Positions 51,028 through 59,306 of a stretch of DNA of 64,000 nucleotides are shown here, in pieces. The stretch's first letter is position 1. Each line of letters begins with the position of its first letter. Below the pieces are notes generated by a model, which made no database searches, was not told where the DNA came from, and saw only the letters and a list, made by a program, of their open reading frames with translations. This stretch comes from Porticoccus sp905181945 (GTDB lineage Bacteria > Pseudomonadota > Gammaproteobacteria > Pseudomonadales > Porticoccaceae): contig NZ_CP159825.1 in the NCBI RefSeq assembly GCF_047729555.1, positions 1,116,001 through 1,180,000 of the forward strand. The letters run 5' to 3'. The position numbers were made by a program, and so were the translations under genes.

Positions 51028-52086
51028 TTAATTAGCAGCGTCGTAAAATAAGTGTTCTGTTTTTGCTGTAGAAAGTTTTCTATGCAGTGTCTCTTCTTGG
51101 CCATGGGGCTCTTCGTGGATTTGATTTTTTTCGGGAACAATACCCAGTCTGTTAAGCAGAGCCATATCCTGATTAGCCTTAGGGTTAGGGGTGGTAAGCA
51201 AAGTTTCACAGTAAAATATAGAATTAGCTCCCGCCATAAATGCTAATGCCTGTAGCTGATCATTCATTTCCTCTCTTCCAGCAGACAATCTCACATGAGA
51301 CTTTGGCATCATGATGCGAGCGGCAGCAATAGTCCGGATAAATTCGAAAGGATCCAGGTCCTCCTCTTGATCCAGCGGAGTTCCTTCAACTTTGACCAAC
51401 ATGTTAATGGGGACTGATTCGGGTTGTTGAGGGAGATTTGCTAGCTGCACCAATAATCCAGCACGGTCACTCTTACCCTCCCCCATACCCACAATTCCTC
51501 CAGCGCAAACTTTCATTCCAGCCTTTCTTACATTACTCAATGTGTTGATGCGATCTGCATAAGTACGAGTAGTGATTACTTCCCCATAATATTCTGGGGA
51601 AGTATCCAGATTATGGTTGTAGTAATCCAATCCGGCATCTGCCAATATTTGTGCCTGAGTTTCCTTTAACATGCCGAGGGTCATGCAAGTTTCCAGTCCT
51701 AAATTTTTTACTTCCTGCACCATTTTTGTAACGTATGGTAAATCTTTATCTTTTGGAGAGCGCCAAGCAGCGCCCATACAGAAGCGAGTGGCTCCGGCAG
51801 CCTTGGCTGCTTTTGCCTCCCCTATTACTTTCTCAACTGCTAACAACTTCTCAGTCTCCAGCCCCGTGTCATAGCGCGCGCTCTGAGGACAATATTTGCA
51901 ATCCTCAGGGCAAGCACCTGTCTTAATAGACAGCAAAGTGCTTAGCTGAACCTCGTTAGGATTAAAGTGCTCGCGATGAACCATTTGAGCCTGAAACAAT
52001 AAATCGTTAAATGGTTGCTCAAGCAAATCTAAAGTTTCCTGTCTAGTCCAGTTATGACGCGCAGGGTTTAAATGACTCACTGACAT
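51028..52086 (-). CDS. bioB: Biotin synthase BioB
   Basis: Radical-SAM enzyme inserting sulfur into dethiobiotin. 352 aa. The 4Fe-4S CxxxCxxC is in GACPEDCKYCPQSARYDTG; further family motifs are GATRFCMGAAWR, YYNHNLDTSPEYY and VRLSAGREEM with the Arg ligand of the 2Fe-2S cluster. First gene of the operon; a near-consensus promoter overlapped by a BirA-type operator lies just upstream (52119-52171). Confidence 0.97.
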   Translation of the reverse strand: MSVSHLNPARHNWTRQETLDLLEQPFNDLLFQAQMVHREHFNPNEVQLSTLLSIKTGACPEDCKYCPQSARYDTGLETEKLLAVEKVIGEAKAAKAAGATRFCMGAAWRSPKDKDLPYVTKMVQEVKNLGLETCMTLGMLKETQAQILADAGLDYYNHNLDTSPEYYGEVITTRTYADRINTLSNVRKAGMKVCAGGIVGMGEGKSDRAGLLVQLANLPQQPESVPINMLVKVEGTPLDQEEDLDPFEFIRTIAAARIMMPKSHVRLSAGREEMNDQLQALAFMAGANSIFYCETLLTTPNPKANQDMALLNRLGIVPEKNQIHEEPHGQEETLHRKLSTAKTEHLFYDAAN

Positions 52087-52118
52087 ACAATCCCCTCAAA
52101 ATGTTCATTTAAGGCTCC

Positions 52119-52146
52119 ATCATAGGCAAGGTTAGATGACTGTCAA
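52119..52146 (-). promoter_or_regulatory. Promoter of the biotin operon
   Basis: Minus-strand TTGACA (52141-52146, perfect), a 16-bp spacer and TATGAT (52119-52124), about 33 bp before bioB. The -35 lies inside the BirA operator, so bound repressor should block RNA polymerase. Confidence 0.75.
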
Positions 52147-52171
52147 CCAAAAATATAATTTAAGTTAACTA
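52140..52171 (-). promoter_or_regulatory. BirA operator (biotin repressor site)
   Basis: Minus-strand half-sites TAGTTAACT and GGTTGACAG separated by 14 bp, against the known bacterial BirA pattern TTGTtAACC-N14/16-GGTTgACAA: seven and eight of nine positions match. It covers the -35 of the bioB promoter. Implies an HTH-containing BirA elsewhere in the genome. Confidence 0.75.
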
Positions 52172-52274
52172 TACTAAAAATAAAGCTACCCAATCATGTC
52201 ATGCTATCGTGACTGGAAAAATAACGGTGTAGCCGTGATAATGCTCTAATACTTTATTGATCAAGACTTTAACT

Positions 52275-53066
52275 ATGACTCAAAATCAGCCTACAGAGCT
52301 CCTATGGGAGAAAATACAAACAGGAGCGAGAGGTATTTCTCGCTCTGAGCCGTCTCTACAGGCTTATATGCAGAACGCTATCCTGAATCATCGCTCGTTG
52401 CTTTCTGCTTTAAGTTTTCTCCTAGCAAACAAACTTCAATGTAAATCGGTCACAGAGTCAGTCCTGCGAGATATATTTGGTCTTGCCTTCAGTTCTAATA
52501 TTGAAATTGAAAAAACGATCAGTGACGATATCCAAGCGCTCATTGAGCGTGATTCTGCATGCCATAGTTTTTTATCTGCTTTTACACATTACAAGGGATT
52601 TCACGCGCTGCAAGCATGGAGAGCAGCTCACTGGCTGTGGCATCAAAATAGAAAATCTCTAGCATTTATGCTTCAAAACCGAATATCAGTAGTATTCGGT
52701 GTAGACATTCATCCAGCTGCAAAAATTGGCAAAGGAGTCATGTTTGATCATGCAACAGGAATTGTAGTAGGCGAGACAGCTGTTATTGAAGATTGTGTTT
52801 CTATTTTACAGGGTGTCACCCTGGGAGGTACGGGAAAAGAAGGAGGGGATCGTCACCCAAAAGTTCGCTCCGGTGTTTTAATTGGCCCGGGAGCTACGAT
52901 CCTTGGTAATATTGAAATTGGAGAAGGATCAAAGATTATTGCGGCCAGCGTAGTCTTAAAAGACATACCTCCTCACTCTATAGCTTCAGGAGTGCCTGCC
53001 GAAGTTATTGATGTGATGAAAACAGACTCTCCTGCAGAAAAAATGGATCAAAGCCTCTCCGGATGA
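52275..53066 (+). CDS. cysE: Serine O-acetyltransferase CysE
   Basis: Acetyl-CoA + L-serine to O-acetylserine, first step of cysteine synthesis. About 263 aa from ATG 52275 (TTG 52257 is in frame). N-terminal helical hexamerisation domain, then the left-handed beta-helix: FGVDIHPAAKIGKGVMFDHA, TGIVVGETAVIEDCVSILQG, VTLGGTGKEGGDRHPKV with the catalytic His. Length and the ALQAWRAAHWLWHQ segment fit the E. coli type rather than the shorter plant/Fe-S-linked type. Divergent from bioB; the start lies 103 bp beyond the BirA operator. Confidence 0.96.
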   Translation: MTQNQPTELLWEKIQTGARGISRSEPSLQAYMQNAILNHRSLLSALSFLLANKLQCKSVTESVLRDIFGLAFSSNIEIEKTISDDIQALIERDSACHSFLSAFTHYKGFHALQAWRAAHWLWHQNRKSLAFMLQNRISVVFGVDIHPAAKIGKGVMFDHATGIVVGETAVIEDCVSILQGVTLGGTGKEGGDRHPKVRSGVLIGPGATILGNIEIGEGSKIIAASVVLKDIPPHSIASGVPAEVIDVMKTDSPAEKMDQSLSG

Positions 53067-53074
53067 CCATCCGG
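53059..53074 (+). other. Hairpin across the cysE stop codon
   Basis: Perfect six-base inverted repeat CCGGAT-GACC-ATCCGG containing the TGA stop. No following T-run, so at best part of a weak terminator or mRNA end protection. Confidence 0.4.
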
Positions 53075-53165
53075 CCTATTCTTTACAGGTAAAAATAATA
53101 TTTTTTTATTCACATAAACAAAAGACAACGATAAAATGCAGCCCACCCAATCAATAGGAAAAATC

Positions 53166-53393
53166 ATGGAACGCCCAGAAGTAACAGTAGGTGACTATAT
53201 CATCCTCAAAGGATACGAAGAGGACCCCGGCATGGAAGCCCATATTTTCAAAATAGAAGAAGATGGTGTTTTATTTGTTGGCTATCATGCGTATAGCATC
53301 AGAACAACAAAAGCTCACGCGTATTGGAATGATTCTTATTGGCAGGTAACGAAAGCTAAGTATGGTAAAAAAAGCGCTGGTATTCGTTTTTAA
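53166..53393 (+). CDS. Small conserved-looking protein of unknown function
   Basis: 75 aa from ATG 53166, preceded by AGGA at seven bases; the frame opens 30 bases earlier at 53136 without a ribosome-binding site. Soluble, acidic N-half (RPEVTVGDYIILKGYEEDPG), aromatic and basic C-half (AYWNDSYWQVTKAKYGKK). The arrangement suggests a small beta-barrel of SH3 or KOW-like kind, but no family is recognised. It is 99 bp after cysE and convergent with amiB. Confidence 0.6.
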   Translation: MERPEVTVGDYIILKGYEEDPGMEAHIFKIEEDGVLFVGYHAYSIRTTKAHAYWNDSYWQVTKAKYGKKSAGIRF

Positions 53394-53447
53394 TGCTTCT
53401 ACTACCACAGCCCCAAGCACGGAAACTTCATGCCTCTACTGCATGTT

Positions 53448-54782
53448 CTATACGTCAGGAATTTTTAGGCGCTGTCCAATATTGATCTGACTGTTATTCA
53501 ATCCATTATGTTTTAGTAACTTTTTTATTGAAATCTTATAGCGCTTAGCAATCCGATAGACTGTATCGCCAGAAGCAACAATATAAATTTTTGGCCCATG
53601 AACCCTAGATTTCTCTGATGCCAACAAGGTATCAACAGGGGGGTTAGTAGAAAAATATCGAGTCACCCCCTTAAATATCGCATGGGCCATTTTTTTCTGG
53701 TAGTTTTTGGTGGCCAATTTCTTTGCCTCTGAAGGATTCGAAATAAATCCTGTCTCTACAAGAATGGATGGGATATCCGCAGATTTCAGAACCACAAAAC
53801 CTGCTTCCTCCACCTTTTTTTTGTGCAATTTTGCTATACTGCCTATAGATTTAAGTACTGAAGTTCCAAGGACCAAGCTGTTGCTTAATGTAGCCGTCAT
53901 AGATAAATCCAATAGAACGCTGGCTAGCATATGATCTTTGTCATCAAGGCTAACACTGCCAGAACCTCCAATCAGATCAGTACGATTTTCTCGGCTCGCT
54001 AGGTAGCGAGCAGTTTCACTGCTGGCACCACTGCGAGATAGTATAAACACTGAAGCCCCGCTTGCATTTGGTTTATTGAATGCATCAGCATGGATAGAGA
54101 TGAATATATCTGCACGCTTTTTGTGAGCAATACTAGTACGCTTACGTAAGGGAATATAATAATCGCCGCCTCGAATCAAAACACCCTTATAGCCACGTTT
54201 TTTATCAAGTAATTTTTTTAATTCACGCCCAATAGCCAAAACTACATGCTTTTCCAGAAGACGCTTTGGCCCAATAGCTCCAGGGTCTTCACCTCCATGC
54301 CCGGCATCAATAGCAACCACAACATCCCTATGATTATTTTTAAGGAGGGCAATAGAGGCTGGCTTGGTCGATTTTTTATTCTGATCATAAAGATCCACCA
54401 CCAATCTATCGCTATATTGTTCATTGGGGCCAAGAATAAAAGCTTTAGGATAGAGCGGTTTTTTTAAATCAAGAACAATTCTAAGGTTATTCTTTCCCAT
54501 TGTGCTGCTTCGAAGCGAACTTATGGGCATTAAAGAGAAATCAAGTTTTGTTGTTTGCACGCCCAAGGTGGTATCTTGGATGTCTATTATCAGACGATCG
54601 GGGCTCGTTAGTGGCACTATTTTATATTTAACCGATTCGCTCAGATCAAACACCAATCGAGTATGATCTGGCGCTCTCCATACCCTTACATCATCAACTG
54701 TTGCAGCAGAAAGAATTAAAGGTGTGGCCAAAAATATTAAGGCCAGACCACCATAAAATATGTTATAAAATTTAGAAATCAA
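53448..54782 (-). CDS. amiB: N-acetylmuramoyl-L-alanine amidase (AmiB type) with AMIN and LysM domains
   Basis: Periplasmic zinc amidase that splits septal peptidoglycan for daughter-cell separation. 444 aa. Signal peptide (GGLALIFLATPLILSAATV); AMIN domain ~27-135 (VRVWRAPDHTRLVFDLSES) for septal targeting; Amidase_3 ~150-365 with zinc ligands in AIDAGHGGEDPGAIG, Glu in RLLEKHVVLAIG, His in FISIHADAFN and final Glu in SILVETGFISN. One C-terminal LysM (about 399-443, VASGDTVYRIAKRYKISIKK). The TTG start overlaps the tsaE end by 11 bp. In relatives mutL-miaA follow; here the next gene is convergent. Confidence 0.95.
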   Translation of the reverse strand: MISKFYNIFYGGLALIFLATPLILSAATVDDVRVWRAPDHTRLVFDLSESVKYKIVPLTSPDRLIIDIQDTTLGVQTTKLDFSLMPISSLRSSTMGKNNLRIVLDLKKPLYPKAFILGPNEQYSDRLVVDLYDQNKKSTKPASIALLKNNHRDVVVAIDAGHGGEDPGAIGPKRLLEKHVVLAIGRELKKLLDKKRGYKGVLIRGGDYYIPLRKRTSIAHKKRADIFISIHADAFNKPNASGASVFILSRSGASSETARYLASRENRTDLIGGSGSVSLDDKDHMLASVLLDLSMTATLSNSLVLGTSVLKSIGSIAKLHKKKVEEAGFVVLKSADIPSILVETGFISNPSEAKKLATKNYQKKMAHAIFKGVTRYFSTNPPVDTLLASEKSRVHGPKIYIVASGDTVYRIAKRYKISIKKLLKHNGLNNSQINIGQRLKIPDV

Positions 54783-55287
54783 GCTGATTTTCTCTATCTG
54801 ATGCCAAGTGAGCCAGTAGTAAATCGCCCATGTCAGTCTCAGAGCATATTTTTATTTCTCGGCCTTCATGTGTCGCAATTATACTTATTTGCAAATCAGC
54901 CATGGGCAGGAATCCATGGCCTCGCTCTGGCCATTCGACCAAACAACAACCACTTTGATGAAAATAGTCCCTGATACCAAAAAATTCTAATTCCTCAGCA
55001 GAGCCCAATCGATATAAGTCAAAATGGTGCACCTTCAAAAGTCCCTGGTCATATGATTCTACCAATGTGTAAGTGGGACTTTTAACAACACCATCATAAC
55101 CAAAAGCCTGAAGAATGCCTCGACAAATTGTGGTTTTTCCTGCCCCAAGATCACCACCAAGAAAAATTAATGCAGTTTTTGGTTCCGGACCAACAAATAT
55201 ATAGGAGAGCAAGCTATGGCCAAGCCATTTGCCGAATTCGATCATATCCACCTCACGAGGCAATACTCCTACAAAAAAATGTCTCAT
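54772..55287 (-). CDS. tsaE: tRNA threonylcarbamoylation ATPase TsaE
   Basis: Small ATPase that drives turnover of the TsaBD complex in t6A formation. 171 aa, slightly longer than the usual ~155. Walker A GGDLGAGKTTICRGIL; KSPTYTLVESYDQG and HHFDLYRLGSAEELEFFG are the family motifs, and CLVEWPERG is the conserved Trp-containing strand. It couples to amiB by an 11-bp overlap. The nnrE (yjeF) gene usually found between queG and tsaE in Pseudomonas is missing; queG is divergent 140 bp away. Confidence 0.95.
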   Translation of the reverse strand: MRHFFVGVLPREVDMIEFGKWLGHSLLSYIFVGPEPKTALIFLGGDLGAGKTTICRGILQAFGYDGVVKSPTYTLVESYDQGLLKVHHFDLYRLGSAEELEFFGIRDYFHQSGCCLVEWPERGHGFLPMADLQISIIATHEGREIKICSETDMGDLLLAHLASDRENQLDF

Positions 55288-55427
55288 TGTTTATTCACCA
55301 GTTAACTCAGTTGGTGGCTGAAGAGACTGCTTGAATGTAATACTAGATAAAAATTTATACATAAAATTCCACTTGTTAGGCAAATATCTGGCAAAATTAT
55401 ACGCTAACTTCAAATAGCTAATCGATC

Positions 55428-56555
55428 ATGCAGCTTAAAATACCACAATTAGATTATATACACCTTGCAAGGCAAATTAAGCTATGGGGGGAGGAATTAG
55501 GATTTCAACAAGTAGCTATCACAGATATTGATCTAAAGAAGACAGGGGAAAAACTCAATAAATGGCTTGAAAGTGGCTATCAGGGGAATATGGACTGGAT
55601 GGCAGCTCATGGAGAGAAGCGCTACCACCCAGAGCAGCTGCTGCCCGGCACATGTTCTGTGATAACTGTAAGAATGAATTACCTGCCTGCTGATAGCAAT
55701 ATGATTGCAATACTCAAAGATGCTGATAAAGCTTACATTTCTCGTTATGCTTTGGGCCGAGATTATCATAAAGTGGTTCGCCAGCGACTAAAGATGCTAA
55801 GTAAAAAAATTCAAGAGGTGGCTCCAGAAAGCATCATCCAAAGACCTTATGTAGACAGTGCTCCTGTGATGGAAAAACCTTTGGCGGAAAAAGCTGGTCT
55901 TGGATGGATGGGAAAAAATACATTAATAATTAACAGCGAGGGAGGATCTTGGTTTTTTCTTGGTGAGATATATACAAGCCTACCCTTACCGTCAGATCAA
56001 TCAACAGAGGTAGATCAATGTGGTGAGTGCAAGGCATGCATCAAAGTGTGCCCTACAGACGCGTTTCCCGAACCGTATGTACTTAATGCAAAACGATGTA
56101 TCTCTTATTTAACTATTGAACACAAGGGCAGTATCCCCGAAGAATTCCGTCAGCCTATGGGCAATCGGGTGTTCGGGTGTGATGATTGCCAAGCAGTTTG
56201 CCCTTGGAATAAAGAAGCCAAGCCTACAAATGAAAGAGATTTCTCACCACGTCACAATCTAGATAATCGCGAACTTGCCGAATTGTTTCTTTGGACAGAA
56301 AAGGAATTTTTGCAGTATACCGAAGGTTCTCCAATCAGGCGCATTGGTTACGAGCGATGGCTGAGAAATTTAGCAATTGGGTTGGGCAATGCGCCAACCT
56401 CAGAAAAAACTATTAACTCCTTGGAGGCAAGACAGGATTTTCCTTCAAGCTTGGTTCAAGAGCATGTTTTATGGGCCTTAGATCAACACAAAGAGAGGGG
56501 AGGAAAAAGGAAAAGACGTCAGCGAAAAATATCTAGCTCGCCTATTAAACCTTAG
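55428..56555 (+). CDS. queG: Epoxyqueuosine reductase QueG
   Basis: Cobalamin-dependent iron-sulfur enzyme, last step of queuosine synthesis in tRNA. 375 aa. Two 4Fe-4S motifs: CGECKACIKVCPTDAF with a later Cys in NAKRCISYLTIEHKG, and FGCDDCQAVCPWNKEA. The catalytic-Asp region is PYVDSAPVMEKPLAEKAGLG. A basic tail (KERGGKRKRRQRKISSS) is appended at the C-terminus. Divergent from tsaE and convergent with orn. Confidence 0.96.
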   Translation: MQLKIPQLDYIHLARQIKLWGEELGFQQVAITDIDLKKTGEKLNKWLESGYQGNMDWMAAHGEKRYHPEQLLPGTCSVITVRMNYLPADSNMIAILKDADKAYISRYALGRDYHKVVRQRLKMLSKKIQEVAPESIIQRPYVDSAPVMEKPLAEKAGLGWMGKNTLIINSEGGSWFFLGEIYTSLPLPSDQSTEVDQCGECKACIKVCPTDAFPEPYVLNAKRCISYLTIEHKGSIPEEFRQPMGNRVFGCDDCQAVCPWNKEAKPTNERDFSPRHNLDNRELAELFLWTEKEFLQYTEGSPIRRIGYERWLRNLAIGLGNAPTSEKTINSLEARQDFPSSLVQEHVLWALDQHKERGGKRKRRQRKISSSPIKP

Positions 56556-56610
56556 GCATATTTTGATACTTTGGACGCTTAGATTCAATAATCTCTCGTG
56601 TTTTTTAACC

Positions 56611-57186
56611 TTAAGCTTTTTCTGGCACATTAAAAAATAGGTGCCGATAGTGCCTTAACTCCGCAATAGAATCTTTTATGTCGTCCATAGCTAAATGAGA
56701 GCTTTGCTTTTTGAACCCCTCCAGTATCTCTGGTCGCCAACGCTTAGCAATCTCGTTAATACTACTTACGTCCAGATTACGATAATGAAAAAAAGCTTCT
56801 AGCGTCGGCATTTGTCGTGACAAAAAACGACGGTCCTGACAAATTGAATTACCACACATCGGGGAAACCCCAGAATTTACGAATTGCTCTAAAAATATAA
56901 TCGTATCACGCTCCGCCTCTTCAAGAGATACCTTGCTGCTACGCACTCGTTCCGTTAATCCCGACCGATGATGCTGCCGAGTGTTCCATTCATCCATACC
57001 TTCAAGTGCTTCATTTGTCTGATTTATGGCAAAAATGGGGCCTTCGCCGAGAATATTAAGATCTTTATCGGTAACAATGGTGGCAATTTCAATAATGACA
57101 TCATTGATGGTATCCAGCCCTGTCATTTCAAGGTCTATCCATATGAGGTTCATTGAATCTTTTTTTGTTTTATTGATACTATTCAT
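56611..57186 (-). CDS. orn: Oligoribonuclease Orn
   Basis: DEDDh 3'-5' exonuclease that clears di- to pentaribonucleotides, including pGpG from c-di-GMP breakdown. 191 aa. Exo I WIDLEMTGLD, Exo II around GNSICQDRRFL, Exo III HLAMDDIKDSIAEL with the His of the DEDDh type. Start uncertain: ATG 57186 as given, or ATG 57153 giving MNLIWIDLEM, closer to relatives. Divergent from rsgA, the conserved order. Confidence 0.96.
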   Translation of the reverse strand: MNSINKTKKDSMNLIWIDLEMTGLDTINDVIIEIATIVTDKDLNILGEGPIFAINQTNEALEGMDEWNTRQHHRSGLTERVRSSKVSLEEAERDTIIFLEQFVNSGVSPMCGNSICQDRRFLSRQMPTLEAFFHYRNLDVSSINEIAKRWRPEILEGFKKQSSHLAMDDIKDSIAELRHYRHLFFNVPEKA

Positions 57187-57372
57187 TATTATCTACGCCA
57201 TTCGTTAGATTTTTGCCACATTTTTAAAATAATTCATCCTTCAAGAATCCTGATCTGCAATATTCCGTTTCTGTCACTCTACGCCTATATGCTATATCCT
57301 TAGCGCCTAGCAAGCCAGCAATGATCATATTATTGTTGGCTATTAATAAGTCATGGGTCGGAAGGAAGAATA

Positions 57373-58386
57373 TTGACAAAACGCCAACTAACCAAGCAGC
57401 AACGCCGGCGAATTGAACAGAATCAAGCGAATGCAGGCACTGAAATCAATACCCAGCAGGAGGCTACCGGAGGGAAGGCTGATGATGCTGATCTAGAACG
57501 ATATGGTGTCGTCATTGCCAGCTACGGAGCTCAGGTTGATGTTGAAGCTATAGATATTTCAAAAAAAATCGTTCGACGATGCCACCTAAGGGCCAATCTA
57601 CCCACAATTGTTTCTGGCGACAAAGTCACCTGGAAAGATAGTGGTACCCATGGCGTTGTTATTGCTCAGTACCCTAGAAAATCTGAACTTTGCCGGCCTG
57701 ATAATCGAGGAAATCTTCGCCCTGTAGCGGCCAATATTGATAGGATAGCTATTGTTATAGCTCCTTATCCGGAACCACATACAAATCTTATTGATAGATA
57801 CCTAGTCGCAGCTGAACATCAAGCCATACAGCCCCTAATCATCCTAAATAAAGCTGATCAAATAGAGCAAGAAAATTTAGAATCACTGATTTCTCTGGCT
57901 AAAAATTATGAAAAAATAGGGTATGACTATTTCTTAGTTTCTGCTAAAGATGGGGTTGGCATGAAGGAATTTGAAGCCTACCTGAGGGGGCTCACCAGTG
58001 TGTTTGTAGGTCAATCTGGAGTAGGAAAATCTTCTTTGCTTAATAGACTGTCTCCTGAAATCAATGTCGCTGTAGGCGGCTTATCCAAATCAAAAGAAAA
58101 GGGCACACATACAACAACCACTTCCAGGCTTTTTCATCTCCCTAGCGGAGGTGATGTTATTGACTCTCCAGGAATACGTGAATTTGGATTGTGGCACCTA
58201 AAGCCCGATGCAATTGCAGAAGGATTTATAGAATTTTTAGCCTATCTTGGAAAATGCAGATTTCGTAACTGCCGTCACCAACATGAGCCAGATTGTGCGC
58301 TAATTGAAGCAATTAGTGCTGGAAAAATACAGCGAGCAAGATTTGAGAGCTATTTGCATATGGTTAGCAGCCTTAAAGATGGGTAG
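57373..58386 (+). CDS. rsgA: Small-ribosomal-subunit biogenesis GTPase RsgA
   Basis: Circularly permuted GTPase that releases RbfA and matures the 30S subunit. 337 aa. The OB-fold region comes first, then the permuted order: NKAD (G4), SAKDG (G5), GQSGVGKSSLLNRL (G1) and DSPGIREFG (G3). The C-terminal zinc finger is CRFRNCRHQHEPDC. TTG start at 57373 with AAGGAAG in front. The first 40 residues are Gln/Arg-rich, as in E. coli. Divergent from orn. Confidence 0.96.
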   Translation: MTKRQLTKQQRRRIEQNQANAGTEINTQQEATGGKADDADLERYGVVIASYGAQVDVEAIDISKKIVRRCHLRANLPTIVSGDKVTWKDSGTHGVVIAQYPRKSELCRPDNRGNLRPVAANIDRIAIVIAPYPEPHTNLIDRYLVAAEHQAIQPLIILNKADQIEQENLESLISLAKNYEKIGYDYFLVSAKDGVGMKEFEAYLRGLTSVFVGQSGVGKSSLLNRLSPEINVAVGGLSKSKEKGTHTTTTSRLFHLPSGGDVIDSPGIREFGLWHLKPDAIAEGFIEFLAYLGKCRFRNCRHQHEPDCALIEAISAGKIQRARFESYLHMVSSLKDG

Positions 58387-58446
58387 CTGGGTCCTAAAAA
58401 AATTTTCAATTATAAGAATTCCTGAGATGGAATAGATCTTGTAGGG

Positions 58447-58455
58447 TGATATAAT
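58447..58455 (+). promoter_or_regulatory. Extended -10 promoter upstream of rhdA
   Basis: TGATATAAT: a perfect TATAAT (58450-58455) with the TGn extension, 40 bp before rhdA, no convincing -35. Suggests rhdA-psd can be transcribed apart from rsgA. Confidence 0.45.
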
Positions 58456-58495
58456 TATGCTTTACAAGATTCACGCGACATAGCAGAGGGCTAGT

Positions 58496-59302
58496 ATGCC
58501 AAAGACATATAACTTAATAGAGTCAGAATCTTTAAGTGAGCGGCTCAATGAGCCCAATCTCTTAATTGTAGATTTATGCAATGATGCTCTTTATAGTCGA
58601 AAGCATATACCTGGGGCCGTCCATGTTTCACCAAAAACACTTATGGCTGGATCTTTTCCTACACCCAACATGCTCCCATCAATAGAGCAAATTTCAGCTA
58701 TAATTAACAGCATTGGTCTCACTGAAGAAAAGCATGTAATCGCCTATGATGATGAAGGTGGAGGCTGGGCTGGGAGATTTCTGTGGACTCTTGATGTAAT
58801 AGGACACAAAAATTGGTCATATCTAAATGGCGGCCTTATTGCATGGCATAACGAAGGCCACCCAACGACAGCTGACGTTCCTGTCATCAAAACAACTCAT
58901 CGCGATCTTGTGATTGATCGCTCACCTATTGTAGATGCTGAAGAAATTATGCGGTCTCTAGAGGGCGCTCAACTACAGATTTGGGATGCTAGAAGTGAAG
59001 GGGAGTATACTGGAATCACTCTATACGCCGAAAAAGGTGGTCATATCCCAGGTGCAATCCATTGTGAGTGGACCAACATGATGGATTTTCAACGGAATCA
59101 ACGTATTCGTAATGATGCGCTAACAAGGCTTGAAGATTTAGGTATTTCTCAAAAGAAGCCAACAATTACTCATTGTCAATCGCATCATCGCTCTGGATTC
59201 ACATATATGCTTGGAAGAATCTTAGGGTTTGAGAGTATCCGTGCTTACGACGGATCTTGGGCTGAATGGGGAAACCACCCACACACTCCTGTAGAAATAT
59301 AA
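58496..59302 (+). CDS. rhdA: Thiosulfate sulfurtransferase (RhdA-type rhodanese)
   Basis: Two-domain rhodanese, 268 aa. The inactive N-terminal domain has VDLCNDALYSRKHIPGAVHV; the C-terminal domain has WDARSEGEYTGITLYAEKGG HIPGAIH split around the cradle. The active loop is THCQSHHRSGFTY, very close to the CQTHHRS loop of Azotobacter RhdA, pointing to thiosulfate or general sulfane-sulfur transfer rather than mercaptopyruvate sulfurtransferase. Located between rsgA and psd as in Pseudomonas, but the motAB genes that also lie there in Pseudomonas are absent. AGAGGG before ATG. Confidence 0.9.
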   Translation: MPKTYNLIESESLSERLNEPNLLIVDLCNDALYSRKHIPGAVHVSPKTLMAGSFPTPNMLPSIEQISAIINSIGLTEEKHVIAYDDEGGGWAGRFLWTLDVIGHKNWSYLNGGLIAWHNEGHPTTADVPVIKTTHRDLVIDRSPIVDAEEIMRSLEGAQLQIWDARSEGEYTGITLYAEKGGHIPGAIHCEWTNMMDFQRNQRIRNDALTRLEDLGISQKKPTITHCQSHHRSGFTYMLGRILGFESIRAYDGSWAEWGNHPHTPVEI

Positions 59303-59306
59303 ACAT

